A DNA stretch of 40,193 nucleotides from Mnemiopsis leidyi (GCA_000226015.1 JH154699.1:103223-143415), one strand, 5' to 3'; positions 1 through 10,984 are shown, counted from the stretch's first letter. Notes: generated by a model from the sequence alone, not told the origin. A program made the numbers and translations.

Positions 1-285
1 ACAATGTTCACTGAACACGAACGTACACAAACACAATGTTCACTGAACACGAACGTACACAAACACAATGTTCACTGAACACGAACGTACACAAACACAA
101 TGTTCACTGAACACGAACGTACACAAACACAATGTTCGCTGAACACGAACGTACACAAACACAATGTTTACTGAACACGAACGTACACAAACACAATGTT
201 CACTGAACATGAACGTACACAAACACAATGTTTACTGAACACTAACGTACACAAACACAATGTTCACTGAACACAAACGTGCACC
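1..285. repeat. 32-bp tandem minisatellite with a palindrome in each unit
   Basis: About nine head-to-tail copies start at 1, 33, 65, 97, 129, 161, 193, 225 and 257. Copies differ by only one or two bases. Each contains TGTTCACTGAACA (5-17 in the first copy), a perfect 6-bp inverted repeat around one central base; some copies have TGTTCG or TGTTTA in the left arm. The array starts at base 1, so its left end lies outside the window. Decayed half-units follow to about 300. Both strands stay open across several units only because the sequence repeats; there is no sign of a protein. Confidence 0.95.
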
Positions 286-3200
286 TTGTTCACTCAACAA
301 GCATGAAGGAACCATCTTAGCTTTACTGATAAGTCAATAACGCCATACTTAAGCGTGCTTAATTTAACGTGACAAGCATGAAAATTAAATTGAACGAAGT
401 AACACAAAATCTATTTGAACAGGAGCAAAATTTTGAAAATCATAGCAATAAATCCTGTACACGAAATACAACATGATTCAGTGTTGTGAAGTAACTCAGA
501 CACGTTTAATCTAAAATTCGAGCATTTTCTATTCGATAATGTTAAAGTTGGATCAACAATCACAATCGAACGTAAGTCTGAATTACCGCAGTGGTCTATT
601 TCTAATTTTGATTTGTTCATCGCTGAGTGGATGGTGCGCACGCCAAAACATTTACAACGTTCTGGAAATAACAAGATTTTAAATAATGTCATCTGCCTCT
701 TCTGTTATTTAGTGCTGAAATTCTGTTCTTTAAAAAACGACAACAATTATTCGAGCTCGTGGGGCAGATGACGCTATTTTAATCCAGTATAAAATTCGTC
801 TAAAAGAGATTGGTATGGGGCTCTTAAAATAATATCTTTTCAGCACGAAATTCAAGGTAACCTATCACAGAAATTGACACTGAAGATAAATCGTCAGTCT
901 CTTCAGTCTTCAGTGGCTATGATGAACCACCATATAAGGTCGTAAACAAATACACTTTAGGGTACCATATCTGATTTTTAACAGTTTGTTTTCCTCCCAC
1001 AAATTTATGAATTGTTTTATTGTACCCACTATTTTCCATACATGTATGATTTACTGAAACTGTAACCTCATATTTATCATCGCTGAGTTCCCAGGAACAT
1101 GTGATGTACCAGAGGGTACTGCCCGGGCGAGAATATGTGATATGAACTTTCAAATATTTAATTTCATAGCTTCAACACTTATAACGATTTCCACAAATAC
1201 AAAACAGTATACAAATCAGGGCCTACAATTTAGTCTTAAACAAGATTACTAAACAGGGCCAGCTTAAAGGTATTGCAAGTGATCATTGTTTTCTTTTCAG
1301 TGGACATAGCAAAAAAAGCAATGCTCTAACCTAGCCTGTTTTGACCAAGACTTCGAGGCATCAAGATGGTTTTATTTAATCCAAATACTTTCATTTAGGG
1401 TTAATCGTTTTTAATCGTGATATATTCTATTGCTCTTAAAATTTTCTTCATTGAGGCGCATAGAAGTATTTTGGTAAAATATGCTCAGGAAAAAAGGTTT
1501 ATCACGACTTCTCTGATAAAACCCTTAATGATCTGGACTCGAAATATTATCCTTCTTCCGTTTCCCTAAAACCGAATATATCCAAAACTCATTTATTGGC
1601 AAAACGCTAGCTCAACACCAAAATATAAAATTATCAAACAATCGAATTTGTTGTATATACAGTCGAGCTCTCAGACACGCCCCTCGATGGGCGGCCCGGC
1701 AGTTTGAGAGACACATCATTGTTCAAAAGCAGGTTGTTTCAGATCTAGCTGATTGTTCATGATCAACTGGTCTAGCTGTCCTATTCTCAGGCGCCATACT
1801 TTTTGGTAGGTTTTGGAATACCAGCCGAGTTTCCCTAATCGATCATTCTGGAACTATTGTCGAGGAGCGTCTTTGTCGATATCTGAATTGAAGTGTGCTG
1901 CTGTGCTGCTCACCTTTCCGTAGGAGAAACGAAATCAACATCTTCGAACAGCGTCCTGCAAAAGTTTATTTACGTTAGAAAACGGTTTACTGGCAACTCT
2001 TCAGTTTGTTAGCACCACATCGGAGAGAAAGGATCGCACTTTTTTTCTTAGACTAAAATCTAGGAACCTCTTTCATCCTGCAGAAAGGCAAGTAATGATC
2101 GAGTTTTTTTGTGATCGGGAGTCTTGGTGCAACAGTTAGCCAAAACTCCAGAAAGGTTGTGTATAAAGCGTGATCTATGAGCATCACCTTCATTGACACT
2201 ATGATTTAGCGGCATTCAATTTAAAGAAATATCTTGTCTGGGTATATTGACGATGCAACAATATTGGTAGCACATCGTTATTCCTAATTCTCCGTTTTTA
2301 GTTTTCTTATCTAGATACAAATACTAGTGGGTCAAATACTCAAATATCACGCTGGGGTCGCTGACAGAATTGGCGACAAAAAAGCTGTTAGGGATCCACT
2401 CAAAGAGAAAGCTATGCGTCAGGTGCTTTTACTAGCACAGGGGAGCACTAGTCAGGGCTGAAGTCGGAGGTAAATAAAACATTAGAAGACTTGCAAGGAA
2501 TAAACCAAGTGATAACAACCAGGACAGATGAACATGTTCCAGGCCTAACGCCAATACTGGGCCTCGTGCAAGGGAGAAGCTGAGTGTAAGTAGAATTTCA
2601 CGATCACGTGCTAGAAGGGAGCTTAGTGCTAACACCCAACACTCAAACACGTGTTAGGACTAAGCAATGTTTTAGCATACCCAAGGCAGGTAAAAGCACT
2701 GTTTATGGTCAGGATTACCGGATGCCTCAAGATGAGACGGACTACTGAGTATCACAGTACTTATGCTCTGCCGGAATTAGAGGATTAGGTACAAGTATGA
2801 AGCCTAGTGGAAAGGACCAGTTACCTTCACATCGGCTCGATCTGTTCACATTCCTTCCTATTGTCTTGGTAATACAATTTAAAACATGAAACCCTTATTG
2901 AATTTGCGAATCAAAAAGAGCCAATTACGTGTCGGCCAGCGGGCAGGGGAAGCTGAGGCGGTATAACCGTTTGATCCTGGGAAAGTTTCCGATAAACCAG
3001 ACTTAAAACGGTTCACTCGAGCAGCGAGCCCCAGGCCAGGCACGCTCTGTCCCTCCGTGAGTGTAACTTTAAACTTTTGAGCAGTTTAAAATTTGATAAT
3101 TCTATACGGAGCTGGAGCAGTAGGTAATTGAATTGGTCTGAATAAGGTAGACGGCAGTGCAGGCCACATTTCTGTAGCCACTAGTATCCGTGTGACGGTA

Positions 3201-3396
3201 GCTATACCCTCCACCACACGTGCAATCCCCGGGCAAGGGAGGGAGCTGAGTAGCAGCTCGTCGTGTCAGGTGCGTCCTCACAACACGCTCTCTTTCGGAC
3301 CACACTGCCCCCTCACCGGCCGGCCAACGATCCGGCAGTTAGCTGAGCAGGGATGTGTGACAACAGTGGAGCGTGAACCCCTGACATAATCTCGGG
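286..3396. other. Intergenic stretch with no supported gene
   Basis: AT-rich DNA between the left minisatellite and the 3' end of the P450 gene. Minus-strand frames at 411-692 and 917-1153 are open for 93 and 78 codons, but they start at non-ATG codons or lack a convincing splice pair, and such lengths are expected by chance here. A GC-rich hairpin lies at 1668-1710. CACGTG occurs at about 2605, 2648 and 3217. I see no RNA gene. Confidence 0.6.
1668..1710. other. GC-rich imperfect hairpin
   Basis: The outer arms CTCTCAGAC (1668-1676) and GTTTGAGAG (1702-1710) pair with one G-T wobble. Inside them CGCCC and GGGCG form a second 5-bp stem around CTCGAT. The block is much more GC-rich than its AT-rich surroundings. 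It could be a structured RNA element or the relic of a foldback repeat. No flanking gene explains it. Confidence 0.4.
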
Positions 3397-3402
3397 TTTA
3401 TT
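3397..3402 (-). terminator. Polyadenylation signal AATAAA of the P450 gene
   Basis: The minus strand reads AATAAA here, 79 nt beyond the P450 stop codon (3481-3483). This is the first canonical hexamer after the stop and gives a short 3' UTR. The assignment rests on motif and position only. Confidence 0.6.
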
Positions 3403-3480
3403 GTCCGATCAAATATCACCCAAGTATGTGAAATCATGAGACGTTATTGTATTTATATCCAAAACGAAAAAAACGCCAAC

Positions 3481-6400
3481 TCACCTAGGTTTACCCCGAT
3501 TTGTCATCTTGACGTAGAACTTGTATTTCGGGCGGGAGGCGAGGGTGGTGGCGACCTCGTAGTTCTGGTCAGGATGGCACTCTAAGTGGTAGTGGTAGAA
3601 CAGGTTAGCGATCATTATCTTGCACTCCAGCCGGGCAAGGTGCTTTCCCGGGCACCCACGCATCCCGGTGGAGAATGGGAGGTAAGTGAACGGCATCGGT
3701 CTGAAAAGATAATCAGATAAGTATAAGCACATATGTATCACCGATTTTTTTCTACTCCTACAGCACTGCCAATAGAAATAACGTCAAGATCTACATGCTA
3801 CGTAAGCAGTTTCTAGATGCTGTCTACATGTCGAGTAAAAAACAAAAGCGAATACTCACGCTGGTTGTCCTGGAGCCCATCTGTCAGGATCGAAAGTGTT
3901 TGGTCTGTCAAAGTGGCCTGGATGTCTGTGTAGAACGTGAAAGCAGACCTGAGGTAGGGACGCATGTTCAAGGAAACGTGACCATAGTTGCGTGTCACGT
4001 GGAAAACACGCAGTTCCACGTTGGCCTGGTATGCAGACACGTGGGGCAACAAGCTTACAGTCGGAAGTTACCACTTTACCACAAAAAGAGCTGGATACAG
4101 CCCAAGACAATTTACAACAACACGGTTAGGTGCTACACAAACACATACAAGTATTTAGGTTTCGTGCTGATGGTACACATGATCACAACTGTACGATCTT
4201 TATAGGTAGAAAACAGCAGAGAGTTGGAGGAAAATTGAAATAGATTCTAGAATTATCTAAAAGTACCCACCATGATGGTAGATCCAGCAGGAATGAGGGT
4301 CTTTCCCAGAACCTGATCAGAATAGTTAGTCCGCGTTGTTGCTACGGCAACCGGGTACAAACGTAGCGTTTCCTGTAAGATCTGTTCCAAATAATTCATG
4401 CCGTTCAGATCGTTTAAGAAAGTTTCGGGGGTTGTCTGGGACATGACTCTGTCAACCTCTTCTTGTAACCTGGGACCATGGTAACTCGATTAACGTTCCT
4501 TGCATTAAGTAATCGCCGTGGTAACTTAATTAACGGACATTGTATTAAGTTGTTACTTCTTTTACAATGACAATAAGAGGTGAGCAATTCATTAAGGGAA
4601 ACCATAAACAGTGCTCTAATTTGGAAGCTAGGCTCGCACAGGAACTGCAAGGTTTCTAGAAGTCTCGAAACGAGGGCAATTTCTGTACTGATTCGGCTTG
4701 CCTTTATGAATTATCGGCGTTGAAATTGTACAAATTTAGGGGATGACCCTCTCACTATTTCAAAACATCACCAGAAATAATTCATAGAAATATAGGCTAA
4801 AATCGCCCGTTAAACTTCGAGTAGATCTTAAAAGATTTCAACCCACCTCTCGTACACATGTGGATTTTTTGTTACTTCCATCAGCAAAAACTTCATCAAA
4901 TTGGACGTAGTTTCCGTCCCTGAAAGAAAAAAACCTCATTAGATTGGACGTAAATGTCAGTCTAACTCAGCAGTTTTGTAATAACATTACTCTACCGGCC
5001 GCCGTCGGTTGTGATTGAAAACAAAGTTTCGATTTATCATTCGACTTTAATAAACAGGCAGTTCGGTCATTAGCTACAAAGATGTCCTTTGATGTTAGCT
5101 CAAAGTATTGCAGACTCTACCAAGAGAGAACTTTGATCTTTCACTGAAGTGGTAAAATCACAAGCTAGTTCCGAGGTAGCTTCCGTGAAAGTCAAATTAA
5201 AAGATTACCTGCCACGAATTGTACGATGAACTCGTCAATTATCTCCTCCAGGGAAAAGGAGCCGCCTGAGGAAGAAGAACTGATAAGAAGTCTGTGTTCT
5301 ATCATTCCGACTGAACAAATCTACACGGGTGACCGGCAGTAGCTACAAGCAGAAATACCGAGTTTTAAGACTCAGGATTCTCTAACCCGATTCTCACATG
5401 GATGACTGTTTAAAAAACTTCCAGCGGGTCATTTAAGTTTTAAACCTTTTAAACCGTTCATTACGTAGGAAAAGTGATTGCTGTAGTTCTAAAGAAATCG
5501 TTATTAAGTCTGAGCGATGTGAATATATGAATGAGCTGGTCTCAATAAAAATGCACGAACTTTTAATAAGGAAAAAGTTTGCAAAACGGCAACTCACCAG
5601 CCTCGTGGATTTCTTGTAAAACATAGCTGAACATTGCATCAGGAAACTTTTCTCCTTTTCTGATCTTTTCGTAAGTCCCTCTGATAAAATTCTCTCCAAC
5701 TTCTCTAAGATTCTTCGCTGCTCTCCGCACCTTTTCCACCTTCTTGAGATGCAACTGAAATTGGTTGTCATGGTAACATTCAATCAGTTTGCCTGTCCTA
5801 TTGTCATGGGGCACTGTCCCATGTGTCACTCAGGTGTTACAATTTTTCGGGCGTGTCTCCACCTCATTTCAGACTGAGATTTAACAGAATTACAAGGCAA
5901 CCAACCGTGCAGCCTAAGGGGTTAAATAGTTTGTCTTTAATCCCATCGAAACAAGTGTTCACCATCTGGTAAACTGCGGTCTGATCACCATTCTGGTCGA
6001 AGGGAACGTCCATGCCGAAGGCTATTTTGCAGAGACAGGTAGTAGATAGGTGGTCGAGGGTGTCGCATATCGGGAACCACTCAGTTTCGGATTCGAGTGA
6101 GCTCATCCACCTTCCGGCTACCTGGGGTTAGAATGCTTATTTAGCCCTCGTGCGGCACAGCAAAACCTAGCTTCTAGAAAGCTTGGGATTATGTCCGGTA
6201 AATGGGGAGAACCGGCGAATCGGGCACGGTAAATCGCAGTTTTACTGTACTCAGTCACTAACGTAATGCTAAATACTGGGATCCTGAGTTAGTACTTTGA
6301 GGTTGAAATAGGCAGCCATCCAAAAATCAGATACCATTTATATTGCTATCGATATATGATTAGCTTAAACGAAGAGTTAGATTAATAAAGGGATATTGGA

Positions 6401-7791
6401 TTGATGTATCCGTGGTCAAGGTCCAACAGTGTTTCAGACAGGGCATAAAGGTAGATTCTTACCGACAAGGTGGCCTGGCAGTGCTTGGGAAGGTACTTCT
6501 TGTGATAAGCCATAGTGGTTATCTTCTTTTGCTGGTCGTACTTGTGCGGGTTTGTTTGAATCGCACTGCCGCCTCCAGCAAACCTGAAAACAGTGTTCGT
6601 CATTTACCGGGCTCCACAACGAGGCGGCCGGCCCACCACTGGAACCTAGCCTCTTGAACTAGACAACTTTTATCAGGCTACCGCTCCTTAACGATGCGAC
6701 TCGAACCCCCAGATCAGGCGTACGTCTGCTCCTTAAACACTGTCTACGGAAAATTTTATCACAGCAATCTTGTCGTAATTACCTTTGACCATAGAGAGTC
6801 CCAATGGGGCTGTAGTACGTAGGATCTTTAGGGAAGTTTTTTCCACATAGGATCTCCTTAATGTATTCAGGGTCCGAAACTAGGATCCATGGCTTGTTAC
6901 CTATCCACAGCTTAAACAACGAGCCGTAGCGCAGGGTCCTGAGAAAGGAAATATTTCAAATACTTTTGCCCGTATCAGTGTTCTACAGTGAAATACTTTC
7001 ACTGATACACTTTAAAAGATAGGGTTTTCGGTCGGCCCCTTTGAGAAGGCGGAAAATAAAGTAGAACCGTTTTTAAAAATCGAAAATTCCCAGTCTATTT
7101 GAATGACCAGCTAGAATGATATTGAGGTAAACTGAAGTCTGCGAGTTTGAAAGACCAGTGGGCTGGAAGGCAGAAAGTGGCAGAAAGTTGCGGGAAAGGA
7201 AGGTGTATGTTGGGTTGCCGCCACCTGCCCACCGCGGACGGCAGCTAGAGTTACAAGGTCTTAACTCCAGTACATTAGCGCCCGTGCTCGACCCACACAA
7301 CTCAATATTGGTTCCTTTCTAATCTCATATTCTACCGACTGTCTTAATTCCTTCTAACTCAATCAACAAGGTACTCAGGACTCACCATTTTAAAAAGCAA
7401 TCTTGTACTGTCGAAGATCCGGTAAGGTACGGCTTTATGTCTAAAAAGTTTCCGATGATGGGCCTGAAAAATGATAATAGTTCAGAACAAATCAAAACGA
7501 AAAGACAGGTGGGGGAGACCTAATACTTTAATACAGACAGGAGACTAAGCATGCCGGTTTACGGCAAGGTGAGGTCGGGTGAGTGGTAACGCGGAGCTCA
7601 ACACGGGGGCTCGTGACGGGACTGCGTTGTGGGGGCTGGATCGTTAAGCCGACTTACCAGGGCTGGGGTCCCGGTATGTGGTGGTACTTCTTCTGGTTAA
7701 TTCTGAACGACAGCAAACCGTACACAACGCAGAGTGCTATCAGAACAAACGGAGAGACGGGGAGGGTGCTTAACAGTTTCTCTATAACCAT
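3481..7791 (-). CDS. Cytochrome P450 monooxygenase, complete, 11 exons, 499 aa
   Basis: Heme-thiolate monooxygenase, expected on the ER membrane and fed electrons by P450 reductase. Coding exons on the minus strand: 7791-7658, 7463-7386, 6938-6783, 6583-6463, 6121-5906, 5754-5598, 5265-5209, 4919-4847, 4469-4271, 3948-3860, 3700-3481. All introns are GT-AG (151-447 nt), phases agree at every junction, and the total is 1500 nt. The first ATG is followed by a hydrophobic anchor (residues about 14-29) and a proline hinge IPGPQPWP (39-46). Core motifs are I-helix AGTETT (306-311), K-helix ETLR (364-367), FDPDRW (416-421) and heme loop FSTGMRGCPG (436-445) with Cys443 as the thiolate ligand. Length is typical of animal microsomal P450s. 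The C-helix is odd: the usual WxxxR is YDQQK (138-142). Overall it looks closest to CYP46/CYP4-type families from memory, but clan and substrate cannot be fixed. The TGA stop overlaps a good splice-donor consensus. Confidence 0.95.
4481..4559. repeat. Imperfect 40-bp direct duplication in P450 intron 8
   Basis: Two diverged 40-bp copies begin with GTAACTCGATTAACG (4481) and GTAACTTAATTAACG (4521), and each ends in TATTAAGT or CATTAAGT. They lie inside intron 8 and do not touch the splice sites. Confidence 0.6.
5764..5777. promoter_or_regulatory. X-box-like motif inside P450 intron 5
   Basis: GTTGTCATGGTAAC on the plus strand fits the RFX consensus RYYNYYATRRNRAC at every position. It lies 10 bases upstream (in the gene's direction) of the exon 6 acceptor, so it may be a chance match in a pyrimidine-rich splice region. 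Low confidence as a regulatory site. Confidence 0.2.
6665..6750 (-). repeat. tRNA-derived SINE-like remnant in P450 intron 3
   Basis: Read on the minus strand, TAGACAGTGTTTAAGG (6746-6731) resembles the D-arm/A-box of a tRNA. GGTTCGAGTC (6707-6698) is a perfect B-box core. The 39-base A-to-B start distance is close to that of a tRNA. The anticodon stem and T-stem no longer pair, so it is not a functional tRNA. Directly after the B-box, TTAAGGAGCGGTAGCCTGAT repeats the part TTTAAGGAGCAGACGTACGCCTGAT with a few changes, so the element contains a partial internal duplication. The pol III origin is inferred from the boxes. Confidence 0.5.
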
Positions 7792-8338
7792 ATCTTTACC
7801 TAAAGTGAGGAAACCGGTTATTTAAGTTAGAAAAAAGTTAAATATAACTTGATAAGATGAACGGCATACGATGGTAAAAGCACTACAGTATAACGCACAT
7901 TCGGTATAGCAAAACTTCATTCCAACCGCTGCGTAATATCTGGTCTCAAATTCCAAACTTGGGAAATAATCCCATTACTTTGAGTTTGGAGTTGCGGTAG
8001 CTGTGCAATGACTACAACGTTTCGAAAAAACAAAGTTAAACTGTAAACAGAAAGATGAAGAATGAAGCAGTGCGGAATCACGACACAAGGGCCGACTAAG
8101 CGGCGACAAAGTTGTCGTTAACAGTGTCTATACACCTAAAATACATTAAATAAAATGATTAAGGGGTTGCCCTGATGTATCCTTAGTCCTAACATATGCA
8201 GTAGGAGGACGAGCGGTAAATCAATAAGCTAATATCTAGCAGTGCACGTAGGCCGTACTGGATCACGGTGGGGATACCGGAGTGCCATATCGGGAAGGAG
8301 CAGACAAACTCTGCAGTGCTCCGGTCTCCCCTCCCTCC
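7792..8338 (-). other. Putative 5' leader of the P450 gene
   Basis: This stretch lies between the start codon at 7791 and the TATA-like element at 8339-8346. No coding exon is seen. On the minus strand a very good acceptor occurs with its AG at 8042-8041, behind a long pyrimidine run. It could pair with a GTATCC donor near 8276 to remove a leader intron. That would leave a short spliced leader, but nothing here proves transcription. Confidence 0.35.
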
Positions 8339-8346
8339 CTTATATA
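8339..8346 (-). promoter_or_regulatory. Candidate TATA box for the P450 gene
   Basis: The minus strand reads TATATAAG followed by a GGGAGGG-type purine run. A start site about 30 bases downstream, near 8310, would give a leader of about 520 nt before the ATG unless it is spliced. Four CACGTG boxes follow 170-370 bp farther upstream. The promoter role is inferred from motif and position. Confidence 0.4.
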
Positions 8347-8517
8347 CTAGCAGCAGATTTAGTGACACATTGGATCAGGTGGAGCGGACAGTCCTCGTCC
8401 CCGCTTGACACATGATGGCAATTTTTAAAGGGAGTTCATTTGGGGTCGGCAGATGGATTGGAATGAACTGTAATTAGTGGTTCAGTTCTTTTGACATGTT
8501 TCGAGTTATGGAAGAGG

Positions 8518-8710
8518 CACGTGCCTCACGTGCTTTCACTCTAAAAACAATCACTTAACGATATTAGGAAAATAAATACCTTTACAACTACTACAGTAAT
8601 CTTATTACCTTAATAAATTATATTTCACATGAAAGTAGGAGAGGAGCGATTTCTACACTGGCCCACGTGTCGAGACCAGGAGGGGCATGTTACTATTCCC
8701 GCTACACGTG
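8518..8710. promoter_or_regulatory. Cluster of four CACGTG E-boxes upstream of the P450
   Basis: CACGTG occurs at 8518-8523, 8527-8532, 8664-8669 and 8705-8710. The first two are only 9 bp apart, about one helical turn. CACGTG is the palindromic core bound by bHLH and bHLH-PAS factors (USF, MYC/MAX, ARNT homodimer, TFE/MITF types). The spacing from the TATA-like element fits a proximal promoter. CACGTG is also enriched over the whole window, so a P450-specific role is not assured. Confidence 0.45.
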
Positions 8711-10684
8711 TTCTCAGTTCTACGGAGTCCCACGAGTCGCTGGAATAAGTTAACCTTGAATTTCATGTGTCGCTGACAGGACACGTTTTGCCGTACGTGG
8801 AATGGGCGAATATGAGTTTTTTATGCCGCGGTGGAAAAAAGTTTAATGAAAGATGTCGAAATTTGAGAATTGCCCGAGACTGCACTTACAACCGAAAGGT
8901 CATTAAAAGGGTGATGGAAAGTTCGAGTGGCTTTTAGTCGTTCGCAACGTCACTGACCACTGTATGAGTTTTAATTTTAAAAACGTGACTGAAAATGACT
9001 AACAAATCAGGATCGATCCTTAAATGCCGTTCAATATAAGCTAAAAGCGTAAAAAATTACGCTTAGAGTGAAATGGCAAACAGAGTACCAAATAAGTGAC
9101 CGTTCTGGCTCGACAGAAAAAGGGATGAATCATCTGTTGGAGGGGCTAAAAAGGGGCCGACAACAAAGACATGGTTAGACTGTAAACGACAGCTAAAAGA
9201 CGATTAGTGAGCTAGGTATTAGATTGGGTAAAAATGTGACAAATGCGGACAAACATTGTGACAGGGGTAGTTGACGTGTGGATTCGAGGATTGACAAATG
9301 AGAGCGGATATTACTTCAAGTTAGCCAGCTCCGTCTCCCGCTCCGCCTGGGGGAGCGGGAACGAATAGCATCTCATCTGGCAGCCCCCTCCCTCCCCCTC
9401 ATCTCTCCTAACGCAATCTCTAAAATTAAAAAAATGGATTTTATGGTTGATGTGATTTTCATGGGCTGGTTGGCATCTAACAACTGCATTAAACATCGAA
9501 AGAGAGCGGAGAAGAAGCGGGGACGCTTAAGAGCTAAAACAAGGCGGACTAAATGTTGGAACACCCATAAAAACAGGGAAGATCAGCATTACTAAACAGT
9601 AAGTTGATTAAAACAACCCTGTAAAAAGTTCGCTGTTCGCAACTTACCAAGCTTATATATCGAAAGTAGGTCTGTCTTTTAAAGCCGACGTGAGTTAGCA
9701 AAACTACGGTCTTTAAGTCTACCAGTATCACGAACATTTCACTCAGCTCGGAACAACTAAGAAAAAGATTTGAGAAACTCTGAACGGATCTTAATCTTAA
9801 AAAATTCCGAAAAACTCATGGGAAATTCTATGGAATTCAGATGATATCTTAGTAAAACTTCCATACCTATTAACACTGAGAAAAATCATTGAAACTCGTA
9901 GAAAACTTATTTCAAGTGCAACACGAGAAAAGTAAATCTCAGACAAAATTCAGGTAAACTCAGACAAAACTCTCACTAACATAGACTAAACTCTCATTCA
10001 CTCCGATTTAATTCTTATAAACTTGGGCTAAACTCTCTGAAAACCTGGACTGGAATTTTAAAAAGATGAAAACACACTTTGTAGGACGTTATATTAAAAC
10101 CCATTTTGTAGGACTTAACCCTAACGCAAATAAACTTAGACAAACAAATCTTTTTAGCTTTTGTTTTTTGTTCGTTTTGGTTTTTTTGATGCTACGAATT
10201 TTGATTTTTGACCATATGAATCGAAGGCTACCACTATCAGCAAATTAAGGATAAAGCAGCCCAAATAAAGATTTTAGAATGATCAATTAGCACATTTCTT
10301 GCATTTTTTAGCCTAAAAGTAAGACTTCCCCGAAAAAACCCTAAATACTTAAGCCAAAAAGCAATGCCAACCCAACGATTTTGTGTAGCCATATTTTTTT
10401 CGGGTTAACAAACCTCCCACATAACTCAGACAAATCTAATGCTTTCCTTAAATGAAATTTTATTACTTTAAATGAAACTTTGAATGACCATTATTTCAGT
10501 AGCTCAGTGGAATATATTTTAGTTTTAGTTAACTTATTAAGAAGACTTCTAAGCTAATGTTTTCTTAACGAATTGCATATTAGCCCAACGAGTTAAAGCA
10601 CCAAAACCTATATGAAATATTGAACAGACAAAAAAAAACTTTAAATTAAACAGATGCTAAGCATACAGAGGTCAGACAGGCCTC
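8711..10684. other. Intergenic AT-rich stretch, one weak exon candidate
   Basis: There is no supported gene. The only notable item is a minus-strand segment 9756-9648 with good splice signals at both ends and one fully open frame (see findings). Around 9830-10060 short A-rich phrases such as AAACTCTCA recur at irregular spacing, which looks like a decayed tandem repeat related to the array at 10685. Confidence 0.5.
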
Positions 10685-10984
10685 AGGCAAAGCTGATAAA
10701 GCTGAGGCTGGGCTTAGATAAACACCTTATAAAAGTTCAGACGGACAGACAAAACTAAGATAAAACTCTGATAAAACTGAGGCTGGGCTCAGATAAATGC
10801 CTTATAAAAGGTCAGACGGACAGGCGAAACTTAGATAAACTCTGATAAAACTGACGCTGGGCTCAGATAAGTGCCTTATGAAAGGTCAGACGGACAGACA
10901 AAACTTAGATAAAACTCTGATAAAACTGAGGCTGGGCTCAGATAAATGCCTTATAAAAGGTCAGACGGACAGACAAAACTTAGG
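10685..10984. repeat. 75-bp minisatellite, four copies, each with a TATA-like motif
   Basis: Four copies repeat every 74-75 bp, anchored by CTGAGGCTGGGC at 10702, 10777, 10851 (as CTGACGCTGGGC) and 10926. The first copy is the most diverged and the last three are nearly identical. TATAAAAG is at 10728-10735, 10803-10810 and 10952-10959; the third copy has TATGAAAG. Each is followed by CAGACGGACAG. The array contains stops in all frames and is not coding. Confidence 0.92.

Noticed and set aside
411..692. Minus-strand frame of 93 codons with a Cys-x-Cys start and later Cys residues, superficially like a CXC chemokine
   Set aside because: The Cys spacing (19 and 21 residues) does not fit the family, no donor site closes the exon, and chemokines are restricted to vertebrates while the P450 here does not look vertebrate. 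Frames of this length are expected by chance.
917..1153. Minus-strand frame of 78 codons resembling an extracellular beta-sandwich domain
   Set aside because: It has no ATG, a weak acceptor and no partner exon; the resemblance rests on general composition only.
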